In this document: positions 19,601 through 26,833 of the stretch, piece by piece | Position numbering within the stretch: the first letter of the stretch is position 1 | Layout of the letters: each line of letters opens with the position of its first letter | Source of the DNA: Sporocytophaga myxococcoides DSM 11118 | GTDB lineage: Bacteria > Bacteroidota > Bacteroidia > Cytophagales > Cytophagaceae | NCBI RefSeq assembly: GCF_000426725.1 | Contig: NZ_AUFX01000003.1 | Location: 372,001-436,000, forward strand | Length of the DNA: 64,000 nt | Direction: 5' to 3' | Program-made: the position numbers and the translations under genes | The notes under the pieces: generated by a model | The model's input: only the letters and a program-made list of their open reading frames with translations | Database searches by the model: none | What the model was told of the DNA's origin: nothing

Positions 19601-20306
19601 TATCACCACTTCCACATGTGACAGTATAGTCACACTGAATCTCACAGTAAACGCTATAAGAAAAGATTCATTAGAAAAAAGTATATGTTTTGGCCATGTA
19701 ATTAAAATCGGAAACCATACATATTTTAAAACTGGAATATATAGAGATACAATACCAAGTATAAACTGTGATAGTATTATTATTTTGAACCTTACAGTAC
19801 AAAAAGAAATAAGGGAGCCATTTGACGATCTTTCCAAGGAACATTGCTTCGAGGAAGGTGACCTATACGTTGGTCCTACATGGGGCAAGTATTTTCTCTG
19901 GAAAAATTCTGGAGATACAAATCAATTTATAAGAATTACTGAAGGTGGAATATATACAGTAACTGTCACTGATGAATTTGGATGCTCATCTACAGGAGAC
20001 ATTTTCATAAAAGAATATTGCATTCCAAAAATTTTTGTACCTGAAGCATTTTCACCAAATAATGATGGCCTACATGACGATCTTGAAATATTCGGTAAAT
20101 ATTTTACAAATTTTGAATTAAAGATTTTTAACAGATGGGGAGAAATCATATTCATCTCAAATGATAGAAATAAAAAATGGGATGGATATTACAGAAATGA
20201 ACTCATGCCAATTGGCTCATACCCATGGATAATAAGTTACCAAAGCATATTTGAAGAGTACGGAGATAAACATGTTATGACTGGCAGCGTGACACTTGTT
20301 AAATAA
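16623..20306 (+). CDS. Large secreted adhesin-like protein, T9SS type B (gliding-motility C-terminal domain)
   Basis: 1227 residues. The hydrophobic signal core is at residues about 60-80 (FLFICFLSFTHVICKAQ), so the true start may lie later than 16623; no internal ATG precedes it, and a TTG near 16725 is one option. SprB-like beta domains follow (ITDACGN-type endings). At about 815-1060 (19070-19800) are five tandem repeats of about 50 residues, each with IC.G....VG....Y and ending in CDSI or a variant. The last 90 residues (from IFVPEAFSPNNDG) are the CHU_C gliding-motility-associated, T9SS type B sorting domain. It probably sits on the cell surface. Paired with PorP/SprF downstream. Confidence 0.8.
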   Translation: MRNKLDPVNHRSYDLDKRKIFSIKHCNIFNLFAPLINISFTKKVCSNYVKNSPVCCNTTIFRFLFICFLSFTHVICKAQITIDSINTTISSCGNNGIASIFAKSKKSDPALMYELISGPSTTIIQNSPVFSSLSPGNYEVKIYDVDFNTKVEQFTITGNYLLPSLNPVGINPICPGFTNGQIKGNPDITKGRAPFTWEMISPVSSIPQLSDQFTNLTTGSYTIRMTDACGNFQTRTVILGTGSTGLSQWSNGVPVVSKVGCDSMILMHYFKISKEYAKISLTLTIESPVGVINKKVIPTPIDTINFFPGLYWIIDTIAGADYGQHLKVCLTDTCGVSICGATETISPFDFDLEYKVSGNCDNKMSAIVILKSYPWYSDYMYTDIMKPIKMTLTDIALNTVVDSMECTKDMACGLTLNEHEGGRNYKLQIIDGCGTVFEKDILWPIPDAPFIAFGSGAGCLDSTSIGYFQVFNFRSVATMEFLSGPTTLGSTKPGYKFSDKITYPKSFQIIPGGQFSIKNMVPGRYTYRCSDHCGNVITDSIEIYPFTVSNFKYSFSLKKGCAGDNILYFDGRSDNTAGLHIKDLSTGNYIYLNQNVWSNDSLTSLPPGKYGLEIYYGNYNLGGYFYNGSMSDKNNDCWAVYDTITIPAHNFNAVKSNVSIFCNGNTFVEINVDSTSGVPPYQYEITSGPKVFPLQTSNLFNVPTYGIYTIRVIDACGNSNSKQITVDSTKFLPIIKKGPSCLGGKVVLKGISSSFFSYEWKKPYGTVFTGDSLVIYPMTTADTGTYLITKNVHVNGCNDQFFSSYRLRLYDISENTHSICKGGFVKVGPKTYTLPGLYKDTLKNAFGCDSIIISRLIAVPQIYDTNRVAICSGEHFAIGSNNYNLPGIYIDSILNTGGCFDYTVTYLKVNGSKDTTHTSVCSGGSIKVGNNEYRTTGWYTDTFISHSGCDSIVVTDLKILPLKSNTLNKSICQGEHFTVGSHEYFQTGIYIDTITTSTCDSIVTLNLTVNAIRKDSLEKSICFGHVIKIGNHTYFKTGIYRDTIPSINCDSIIILNLTVQKEIREPFDDLSKEHCFEEGDLYVGPTWGKYFLWKNSGDTNQFIRITEGGIYTVTVTDEFGCSSTGDIFIKEYCIPKIFVPEAFSPNNDGLHDDLEIFGKYFTNFELKIFNRWGEIIFISNDRNKKWDGYYRNELMPIGSYPWIISYQSIFEEYGDKHVMTGSVTLVK

Positions 20307-20411
20307 AAAAGTGTTAGTGATCATTTTACTAAAAATTCTATCCGAATAATTTTGCTTTCAATTATGGAAATACAATTGATAAAACACCTATTCAGTATTA
20401 ATCTGAACCTG

Positions 20412-21419
20412 ATGAAACAACTTATACTCAATATTATATTGATACTATGTCTGACAAAAGTTAGTGCACAGGATTTACAATATTCCCAATTTTACGCAAA
20501 TGCCTTATATCTGAGTCCATCTTTTGCCGGGTCTGAAGGCAATTCACGTGGCATCCTTGCTTCACGATATCAATGGCCTGGCCTTGAAGCTGCTTACTTT
20601 ACTACAACAGCTTCGGTAGATCATTATTTTCATGAATACAGGTCAGGTGTTGCCTTAATAGCCACATCCGACCTTTCTATGGCATCGAAGCTTAAATCAA
20701 AAGCTGCAGGTATCATTTATTGTTATCAAATGAACCTTAACAAAAAAATTGTATTCAGGCCTTCCATACAATTTTCATATGTTACAAGAAGTATAGATTT
20801 TGACAAACTAACCTTTGGTTCACAATATAATGATGATGGTTTTCAGGGTGGAGCTACAAGAGAAACATTGAACTCCGCTACTATTTCATATGCAACCATA
20901 GCCGCCGGAGGATTGATCTATACAGAGGATTACTGGATTGGTATTACCGGTAATAATTTAAATACACCCAATCAAAGCTTTATGGATGGTAAAAGTTCTT
21001 TACCAGCGAAAGTTTCTTTCTTCGGAGGTTATAAATTCAGAAAGGGATCTCTGTTGCAAAATATAAATGCTGACCCAAACGAGGAAAAAAGCTTAACCCC
21101 AACCTTCCTATATAAGATGCAAGGTAAATCAGATCAACTGGATATAGGACTTTATGGAAGATATAATATACTTATTGCCGGTTTCTGGTATAGAGGAATT
21201 CCAGTAAAGCTTTATAAACCGGAAAGAAGTAATAATGATGCTTTAGTTTTTTTAGTTGGTCTTGCCCGGAATGGATTTAAAATAGGTTATAGTTATGATT
21301 ATACAATTTCAAGACTAGCTTTATACTCTGGTGGATCACATGAGCTTACACTATCAATAGGGCAAAAAAAGGCTAAAAAAACAAAGATCCGAAAGAAACT
21401 CCCCTGTCCGAGTTTTTAA
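20412..21419 (+). CDS. PorP/SprF family T9SS outer membrane protein
   Basis: 335 residues from the ATG at 20412 (MKQLILNIILI...), which gives a signal peptide ending VSAQ; the frame opens 20 codons earlier without a better start. The mature N-terminus DLQYSQFYANALYLSPSFAG is the PorP/SprF signature, and the remainder alternates as a 14-strand-type outer membrane barrel. SprF-like proteins are needed for surface display of a cognate large type B protein, so this gene most likely serves the 1227-residue protein immediately upstream (105 bases away). Confidence 0.88.
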   Translation: MKQLILNIILILCLTKVSAQDLQYSQFYANALYLSPSFAGSEGNSRGILASRYQWPGLEAAYFTTTASVDHYFHEYRSGVALIATSDLSMASKLKSKAAGIIYCYQMNLNKKIVFRPSIQFSYVTRSIDFDKLTFGSQYNDDGFQGGATRETLNSATISYATIAAGGLIYTEDYWIGITGNNLNTPNQSFMDGKSSLPAKVSFFGGYKFRKGSLLQNINADPNEEKSLTPTFLYKMQGKSDQLDIGLYGRYNILIAGFWYRGIPVKLYKPERSNNDALVFLVGLARNGFKIGYSYDYTISRLALYSGGSHELTLSIGQKKAKKTKIRKKLPCPSF

Positions 21420-22004
21420 AAATGCACATGAAAAATGAAAAGTTTACATAAATCCTTCTTCAATAGATTAATCTTAATTAAATAAGTATTATATGTTGGA
21501 TACCCAATATTATTACAATAATAAATTTAACTATCTCATTTTTATATTCATATCTAAGTAAACCAATCTTTACTCCTACCACTTCTTGCATCCTATCTTC
21601 TATATCAGCATCAAATCATACTTAGCATCAATAAAGCTTGAACCCAAAGGACTGTTATTAAAACACTTTTAGATTATTATCTAAAATGATGTGACCTGTC
21701 AAGTGGTTAATCGTAAGTCTTCAAGTGTATCAGTGTATCTAAGTGCTGACAGCATTTTTCACTATTGATGTTCAAAAACCTTTTTCTTTCAAGTCTTTAG
21801 TGCATAATCTCACTCCATTTTTTTTTAAAAAGAAAAACTTTAAACAATTCTTCTGTTTATTGATTATATAGGATAATCAATTTTATAAAACTCAGAGGGA
21901 GGAATTTTCCATTTAGATAAGTATTTTTTTCGATGGAAATCGATAAGGGAAAATCTAATCCGCTTTACAATAAACATTTAAATCTGTTTAAGACTATTTA
22001 AATT
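21420..22004. other. Long AT-rich intergenic region
   Basis: 585 bases without a supported gene. No terminator with a clear T-tail, tRNA or repeat was found. Its last 70 bases hold a 22-codon ORF described separately. Confidence 0.5.
21933..22001 (+). CDS. Possible 22-residue leader ORF before the desaturase
   Basis: ATG at 21933 to TAA at 21999-22001, ending three bases before the desaturase ATG. The product, starting MEIDKGKSNPLYN, is polar and matches no known leader. Spacing alone suggests translational coupling. It could be chance. Confidence 0.25.
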   Translation: MEIDKGKSNPLYNKHLNLFKTI

Positions 22005-22733
22005 ATGATCATCATAATCTTCTTTATATTACATTGGTACATTTCATTATTTTCTCAAACTTTCTTCCTGCATAGATACAGTGCTCACAGAATGTTCACT
22101 ATGAATAAAACCTGGGAGAAGTTCTTTTATCTTATTCTGTATATAAGTCAGGGATCTTCATACCTGACACCAAGGGCATATGGAATTCTTCACAGAATGC
22201 ATCATGCCTATAGCGATACTGAAAAAGATCCTCATTCGCCGCACCATAATAAAAATGTATTTACTATGATGTGGAAGACAAGGAAGATCTATAATGACAT
22301 TGTCGACAATAATTCAAATGCAGAATCCGGTTTTAAGAAAAATCTTCCCGAATGGGAACTTATTGATAAGATTGGAGAAATGGGAATATCAAGAATACTA
22401 TGGGCTTTGATATATATAGCCTTTTATATCACATTCGCCACACAATGGTGGATGTTCCTGCTGCTTCCTGTGCATTTTCTTATGTCACCAGTACATGGAG
22501 CTATAGTAAACTGGTTTGGTCATAAAATCGGATACAGCAATTTTAAAAATGGCGACGAATCAAAAAACACATTACCTGTAGATTTTTTGATGCTTGGTGA
22601 ATTATTCCAGAATAACCATCACAAATATGCAAGCCGAGCAAACTTCGGTGTAAAGAAATTCGAATTTGATCCTGTATTTCCTTTCATCAAAATATTTTCA
22701 TTCTTTCGGATTATAAAGATGGAAAAACTTTGA
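22005..22733 (+). CDS. Fatty acid desaturase (acyl-CoA/acyl-lipid delta-9 type)
   Basis: 242 residues. Three histidine clusters that bind the di-iron centre are present: HRYSAH (23-28), HRMHH (63-67) and NNHH (about 203-206), in the spacing of membrane desaturases, with hydrophobic stretches between them. It is on the short side for the family but complete in motifs. It introduces double bonds in fatty acyl chains and so tunes membrane fluidity. The transcript seems to be a single gene. Confidence 0.88.
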   Translation: MIIIIFFILHWYISLFSQTFFLHRYSAHRMFTMNKTWEKFFYLILYISQGSSYLTPRAYGILHRMHHAYSDTEKDPHSPHHNKNVFTMMWKTRKIYNDIVDNNSNAESGFKKNLPEWELIDKIGEMGISRILWALIYIAFYITFATQWWMFLLLPVHFLMSPVHGAIVNWFGHKIGYSNFKNGDESKNTLPVDFLMLGELFQNNHHKYASRANFGVKKFEFDPVFPFIKIFSFFRIIKMEKL

Positions 22734-22993
22734 ATAAGGTCCGAAGGAATTGAAGGACCAATATAGGTCAGAGAATTCCTCATGATATTAATATTTTTAA
22801 ATGAGATTATTTATACCTAAACAACATCTTTTTAATCCACTTAGATAACTTAAGCAAGTTACCTTATTACTTGTTTCCTTTTTTAGATTTATTAAAACTG
22901 ACCAATATTCTTTTAAAATCGGTCCTACTCTCCTTTTGCTTTGTTTTGTAAATTCAGGTATATTAATACCTTCATTTACCTTATTAATACTCA

Positions 22994-24016
22994 ATGGAAA
23001 TTAAATTTAAAGATATACTTTTTGGAATAGCTATTGGAGATGCATATGGCGCAGGTCTTGAATTTCAGGACCGAGACTGGATACGAAAGAATGTAGACTT
23101 TTCTTGTTTTCTGAATAAAAGAACAGATCTTGCAGATGTTGTTGATTCCTTTGGTAACAAAGTAAAAAATTATAATGAATGGGATTATACTGATGACACT
23201 GAAATGACCATAGGTTGCATAAAAGCCTTGGTTTCTAAAAAAAAATTTTCTGAAGATCTATTGATAGAATATTGGATAAAAGAATATGAAGAAGATAAAA
23301 AACAAAAAGGTATAGGTCGTCATGGCCATGGATCTATGCGCTGGGTTTATAATGGAGAAAAGACCATCGAAGACGTCCGGGACTTTCAAAAGAACAGACC
23401 TAACCCTGGCAACGGTCCTACTATGCGAGCAATCCCATTTGGCTTTGTTAACGAAGATCTTATTGATCGTTTTGCTACCATCAATGCAAATGCAACACAT
23501 CCGAACCCTAAAGCAGTTGCTTCAAGTGTTTGTATTGCAAGGGCGGCGGAATATCTTATCATTAAAAAACTGAAAGCTGAAAAAATTATAGACTATTGTT
23601 TACCCTTTATCCAAAACATAGATACAGAATTTTATGATAAGTTAAAAACAGTAAACACTCTCCCCACCTTTTCCCTACTTTCAGAATCTGAATATGAAAA
23701 TATTTGCGGAGCTCAGCCTATAATAAAGCCTTATTATCCCGAAGGTATTACAGGCCTCCCCTCAGACGCGATGTATACCGCTTTGAGTGCACTTTATATC
23801 TTAAAGCATTCCCAATCTACATTCGAAGGTTTTAAACAAGCTATTTACCTGGGAGGTGATGTTGACTCTGTTGCATCCATCATCACAGGGATACTGGCAG
23901 GAAGATATGGACTTGAAAGTATGCCTCATTATATGATAGAAAAGGTAGAGGGAAAAAGTATACTGTTAAAATTGGCAGACCTCTGGCAGAGATATTACTA
24001 TTCATCTGATCTTTGA
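22994..24016 (+). CDS. ADP-ribosylglycohydrolase family protein
   Basis: 340 residues. The metal-binding motifs of the DraG/ARH family are seen: GDAYGAGLEF (residues 15-24), TDDTE (66-70) and GGDVDSVAS (about 291-299). These coordinate two Mg2+ ions in enzymes that remove ADP-ribose from arginine or other acceptors. The family members are also toxin antidotes, but no ADP-ribosyltransferase gene lies beside it. It is cytoplasmic, with no signal peptide. Confidence 0.88.
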   Translation: MEIKFKDILFGIAIGDAYGAGLEFQDRDWIRKNVDFSCFLNKRTDLADVVDSFGNKVKNYNEWDYTDDTEMTIGCIKALVSKKKFSEDLLIEYWIKEYEEDKKQKGIGRHGHGSMRWVYNGEKTIEDVRDFQKNRPNPGNGPTMRAIPFGFVNEDLIDRFATINANATHPNPKAVASSVCIARAAEYLIIKKLKAEKIIDYCLPFIQNIDTEFYDKLKTVNTLPTFSLLSESEYENICGAQPIIKPYYPEGITGLPSDAMYTALSALYILKHSQSTFEGFKQAIYLGGDVDSVASIITGILAGRYGLESMPHYMIEKVEGKSILLKLADLWQRYYYSSDL

Positions 24017-24093
24017 ATCATGGCAATAATTCTATGAAAACCTACTCTTTGAGAACTTTGGTAGTTGGCAGTAAAATTTAAGCAACAAATAAA

Positions 24094-24621
24094 TTGACAA
24101 AAGGAATATTAATATTATTTTTTCTTATAATGATACCAGGCACTGTAATCTTACTTGTTGCTTGGTTATATACATACGTTACAAAAAACAGTCACTTTCC
24201 AATATATATTCTCCTGGGAATATGGGCTGTCTTTATAGTGGGCACTGGACTTATGTTCTTGATAAGGCCATATTTTGAATTAATGATAGTGAATGAAGAA
24301 GATAATTACGGAGTCTATAAAATAGATTTAGAAAAATTTAGTCAAGAGCAATCAAAATGGCAACATGACAACTACGAGTTAGAATTAAACAGAGATCACT
24401 ATCTTAGACTATATAAAAAAAAAACTGAAAGACATTTAATTGATTCAGTTAAATATGAATTTGTTAACGATCCATACAGCAAAAGGATTCGACTTGAAAA
24501 AGATTCTACACATCATCATATAATCGCCGATAATCCTACTTTATTCAGGAAACCATTTAACCATTTTTACTATGTATTCGAATCATCTAAATATGGAAAT
24601 ATGTTTTTTGAAAAGGATTAA
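24094..24621 (+). CDS. Hypothetical two-helix membrane protein
   Basis: 175 residues if the TTG at 24094 is used; the next in-frame ATG is 12 codons later and would cut into the first helix. Two transmembrane helices (about 4-27 and 34-56) are followed by a polar, charged C-terminal domain of about 115 residues with a HHHII stretch near 145. I do not recognise a family. The gene lies 77 bases after the ADP-ribosylglycohydrolase stop on the same strand. Confidence 0.55.
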   Translation: MTKGILILFFLIMIPGTVILLVAWLYTYVTKNSHFPIYILLGIWAVFIVGTGLMFLIRPYFELMIVNEEDNYGVYKIDLEKFSQEQSKWQHDNYELELNRDHYLRLYKKKTERHLIDSVKYEFVNDPYSKRIRLEKDSTHHHIIADNPTLFRKPFNHFYYVFESSKYGNMFFEKD

Positions 24622-24667
24622 TATTAGAATGGGCTTTGATAATCTTAATAATATTCAGAATGCAATT

Positions 24668-25267
24668 TCAAGCATTCTTTTTTGATGTATAAGCATTTAA
24701 TATTTTGTTCTTAATTGATTCTGCTATTAAAAGTGATTTCCCGGCAACCAGCATGAATACATGAATGAACATGGATATTATTAAATATCCAACAAACTCA
24801 ATCTGTCGCAGCGTCTTGTATTTAATTTCATTAGTAATTTCCAAATGATTTTTCTTTACTTCATCTAGATTTAAACTATCAATTTCTTTATCAGACATAG
24901 TTTCTGATAAATAATATAAATTCTTGCTTCTGCATCCTCTGTAAAAAGCATTTATTACGCGTTTAGGCTTTAAGATAAACCCTGTAGATAATGCAAATAA
25001 ATTCATTATAGAGATCAATGGTTTTCTGCAACTTCTGGATCCAAGCTCCCAGGCGCTAATTTCGCTTTCTCCAACTCTACCAATTCCATATCCAGCCATT
25101 ATGTGATGTAAATCATGAAATTTAAGGTACTTTTTCCGAGCGCTCACATTGGGTACAGGAGCTAAAATACAACCTATATAAACTCTCACACAATGAGATT
25201 TAAAATCCTCACTTAAGTTCAGTTTATTAAATTTATAAAACCCAATTAATGCTTCTTTCGTGGTCAT
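24668..25267 (-). CDS. Coq4-like protein with HDxxHx11E motif
   Basis: 199 residues. The core HDLHHIMAGYGIGRVGE (about residues 51-67) matches HDxxHx(11)E, the metal-binding motif of Coq4, which acts in C1 decarboxylation/hydroxylation of the ubiquinone ring. The remaining part is helical, and residues about 158-180 form a hydrophobic segment. Coq4-like proteins occur outside ubiquinone producers, and Bacteroidota are expected to make menaquinone, so the job here may differ. It is convergent with the preceding gene and monocistronic. Confidence 0.6.
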   Translation of the reverse strand: MTTKEALIGFYKFNKLNLSEDFKSHCVRVYIGCILAPVPNVSARKKYLKFHDLHHIMAGYGIGRVGESEISAWELGSRSCRKPLISIMNLFALSTGFILKPKRVINAFYRGCRSKNLYYLSETMSDKEIDSLNLDEVKKNHLEITNEIKYKTLRQIEFVGYLIISMFIHVFMLVAGKSLLIAESIKNKILNAYTSKKNA

Positions 25268-25598
25268 TATATAATAATTGAAATTCCTAAAAAACCGTTT
25301 TCTGTATTCTGTAATTTTTTGATCTTTATTTATTAAACAATTTAGTGATTATCCATCAATTAAGTAGCAAAAACGAATTCATTAACTGCAAATTGTAAGT
25401 AATCTTTTTATAAACTTCTATCCCTGACTTCATATTTATAGCCCTAAACATATTTGTCATATTATACAGTTGGTCTTTTAATAGGACATTTAAAGGGCAC
25501 TTATAAATTCTTTTCCTGCAAAAACTGCCATCTAAAATGTCCTTTGAACATTCGGTTTTTATTTAAAAATTTGGAGATAATTAAAACTAAAAAATGAT
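25268..25598. other. Intergenic, divergent promoters
   Basis: 331 AT-rich bases between the divergent Coq4-like and DinB genes. No gene or clear promoter pair was seen. Confidence 0.4.
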
Positions 25599-26054
25599 AT
25601 GGAAACAACATTCAAAATTTGGGAAACAAGCAGAAAACGCTATTCAGAATACTTGGATAAATACGCATTAGAACAACTGAACAAGATTCCTAGCGGTTTT
25701 AACAATAATCTGATCTGGAATATCGGACATATCATAGTTGCTCAACAAGCATTGGTTTATAAATCCACAGAATTACCCTGGCATATTTCTGATGAATTAT
25801 TTGATCTGTATAAATCAGGCACCAAGCCTATGGGAGACACCACGCAGGAAGAAGTCGATAATTTAAAAGTCCTTTTAACTTCTCTTATTGAAAAAACCAG
25901 AAAGGATTTTTATGATGGGGTATTCATTACTTTCAATGAACGGATAACAGGAACCGGGTTTCATCTGGGGTCATTAACTGATGCCTTTGAATTTAACAAC
26001 TATCATGAAGCGCTTCACTTAGGATTTATGATGAACATAAGGAAGTTCGTTTAG
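25599..26054 (+). CDS. DinB family protein
   Basis: 151 residues, four-helix DinB/YfiT-like fold with the metal-coordinating histidines at NIGHIIVAQ, HLGSL and NYHEALHLG. It starts FKIWETSRKRYSEYLDK, a common form in Bacteroidota. Such proteins are putative metal-dependent transferases or thiol-related enzymes; the role here is unassigned. It is not obviously in an operon. Confidence 0.85.
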   Translation: METTFKIWETSRKRYSEYLDKYALEQLNKIPSGFNNNLIWNIGHIIVAQQALVYKSTELPWHISDELFDLYKSGTKPMGDTTQEEVDNLKVLLTSLIEKTRKDFYDGVFITFNERITGTGFHLGSLTDAFEFNNYHEALHLGFMMNIRKFV

Positions 26055-26084
26055 GTGATTAACCTTATGCAGCCTATTTACCAT

Positions 26085-26133
26085 GGCATATAAAAAATAA
26101 ACAGCAAGAGTTTCTCTCATGAAACCCTTGCTG
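26085..26133 (-). terminator. Intrinsic terminator of the 26153-26566 gene
   Basis: CAGCAAGAGTTTC (26102-26114) pairs with GAAACCCTTGCTG (26121-26133) with one mismatch. Reading leftward it is followed by TTTATTTTTTAT, giving a minus-strand terminator that also faces the DinB gene. Confidence 0.75.
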
Positions 26134-26152
26134 CAATAGAAAATATGAGAGC

Positions 26153-26566
26153 TTATTTCACTTCATACTTAAGTTTTTTTCCAAGTGCTTTCGCTACTTT
26201 TTCCATCTCTTCCCATGAGTCCATAATCGCAGTGCCTTTATTTCCTTTGTATTCAATTCTCATCCCATCTTGAGCAGCAACAGATATATTTCCTGTTAGC
26301 CAAACTTCTGCACCCTTTATTTCGGCAATAAGGCTCACTCTAGTCTTACTTCCTTTGAGCGTTTTAGGATTTGTGGCCACTTTTGAAGTATTTTTACCAG
26401 CCCTTAAAGTATAGTCTTTTTCAGAAAAGACCTCTTTGACTCTGTCTGCCACGCCATTAGAATCTGGAAGAGAAATTATGATTGTATTTGCCTTTTCTGG
26501 AATTGTCTGCGAAAACCCTAAAGTTCCTATCAGACCGAAAAACATTAGTAAAATTATTCTTTTCAT
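26153..26566 (-). CDS. Hypothetical secreted protein, 137 residues
   Basis: A signal peptide (1-19, ending GFSQ) is followed by a small alpha/beta domain of about 115 residues with KANTIIISL, a GNISVAAQDGMRIEYKG strand pair and a C-terminal helix. No family is recognised with certainty; it looks like a small periplasmic protein found in many Bacteroidota. It has its own terminator and stands alone. Confidence 0.7.
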   Translation of the reverse strand: MKRIILLMFFGLIGTLGFSQTIPEKANTIIISLPDSNGVADRVKEVFSEKDYTLRAGKNTSKVATNPKTLKGSKTRVSLIAEIKGAEVWLTGNISVAAQDGMRIEYKGNKGTAIMDSWEEMEKVAKALGKKLKYEVK

Positions 26567-26833
26567 TATTATTGATTTTTAAGTTTTATACGCATTTCTC
26601 ATTTACGGTCTCAACTCAGTATTGTTGCGGAATGTGCATAATCCAGATACTAGATGTGTGTTTTTAATAATCCCTCAATTTATGTAATATCATAAGAAAC
26701 ATTAACATATATATCGTTCAGAAAATCAATCAATAAGGTAGCCCCTAAAGAGACTAAATTACGACTACAAAGTCTCACGATACATATTTTCCGATAAAAT
26801 TTTAACACAAACCAACTATTAATTACCAGATAA

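Noticed and set aside
18990-19810. Tandem DNA repeats or CRISPR in the large adhesin
   Set aside because: The repetition is at protein level (about 50 residues per unit) and inside a coding frame, with diverged DNA and no spacers.
22797-22994. Leftward 65-residue frame between the desaturase and ADP-ribosylglycohydrolase genes
   Set aside because: It overlaps the start of the next gene, lacks an RBS and its composition looks non-coding.
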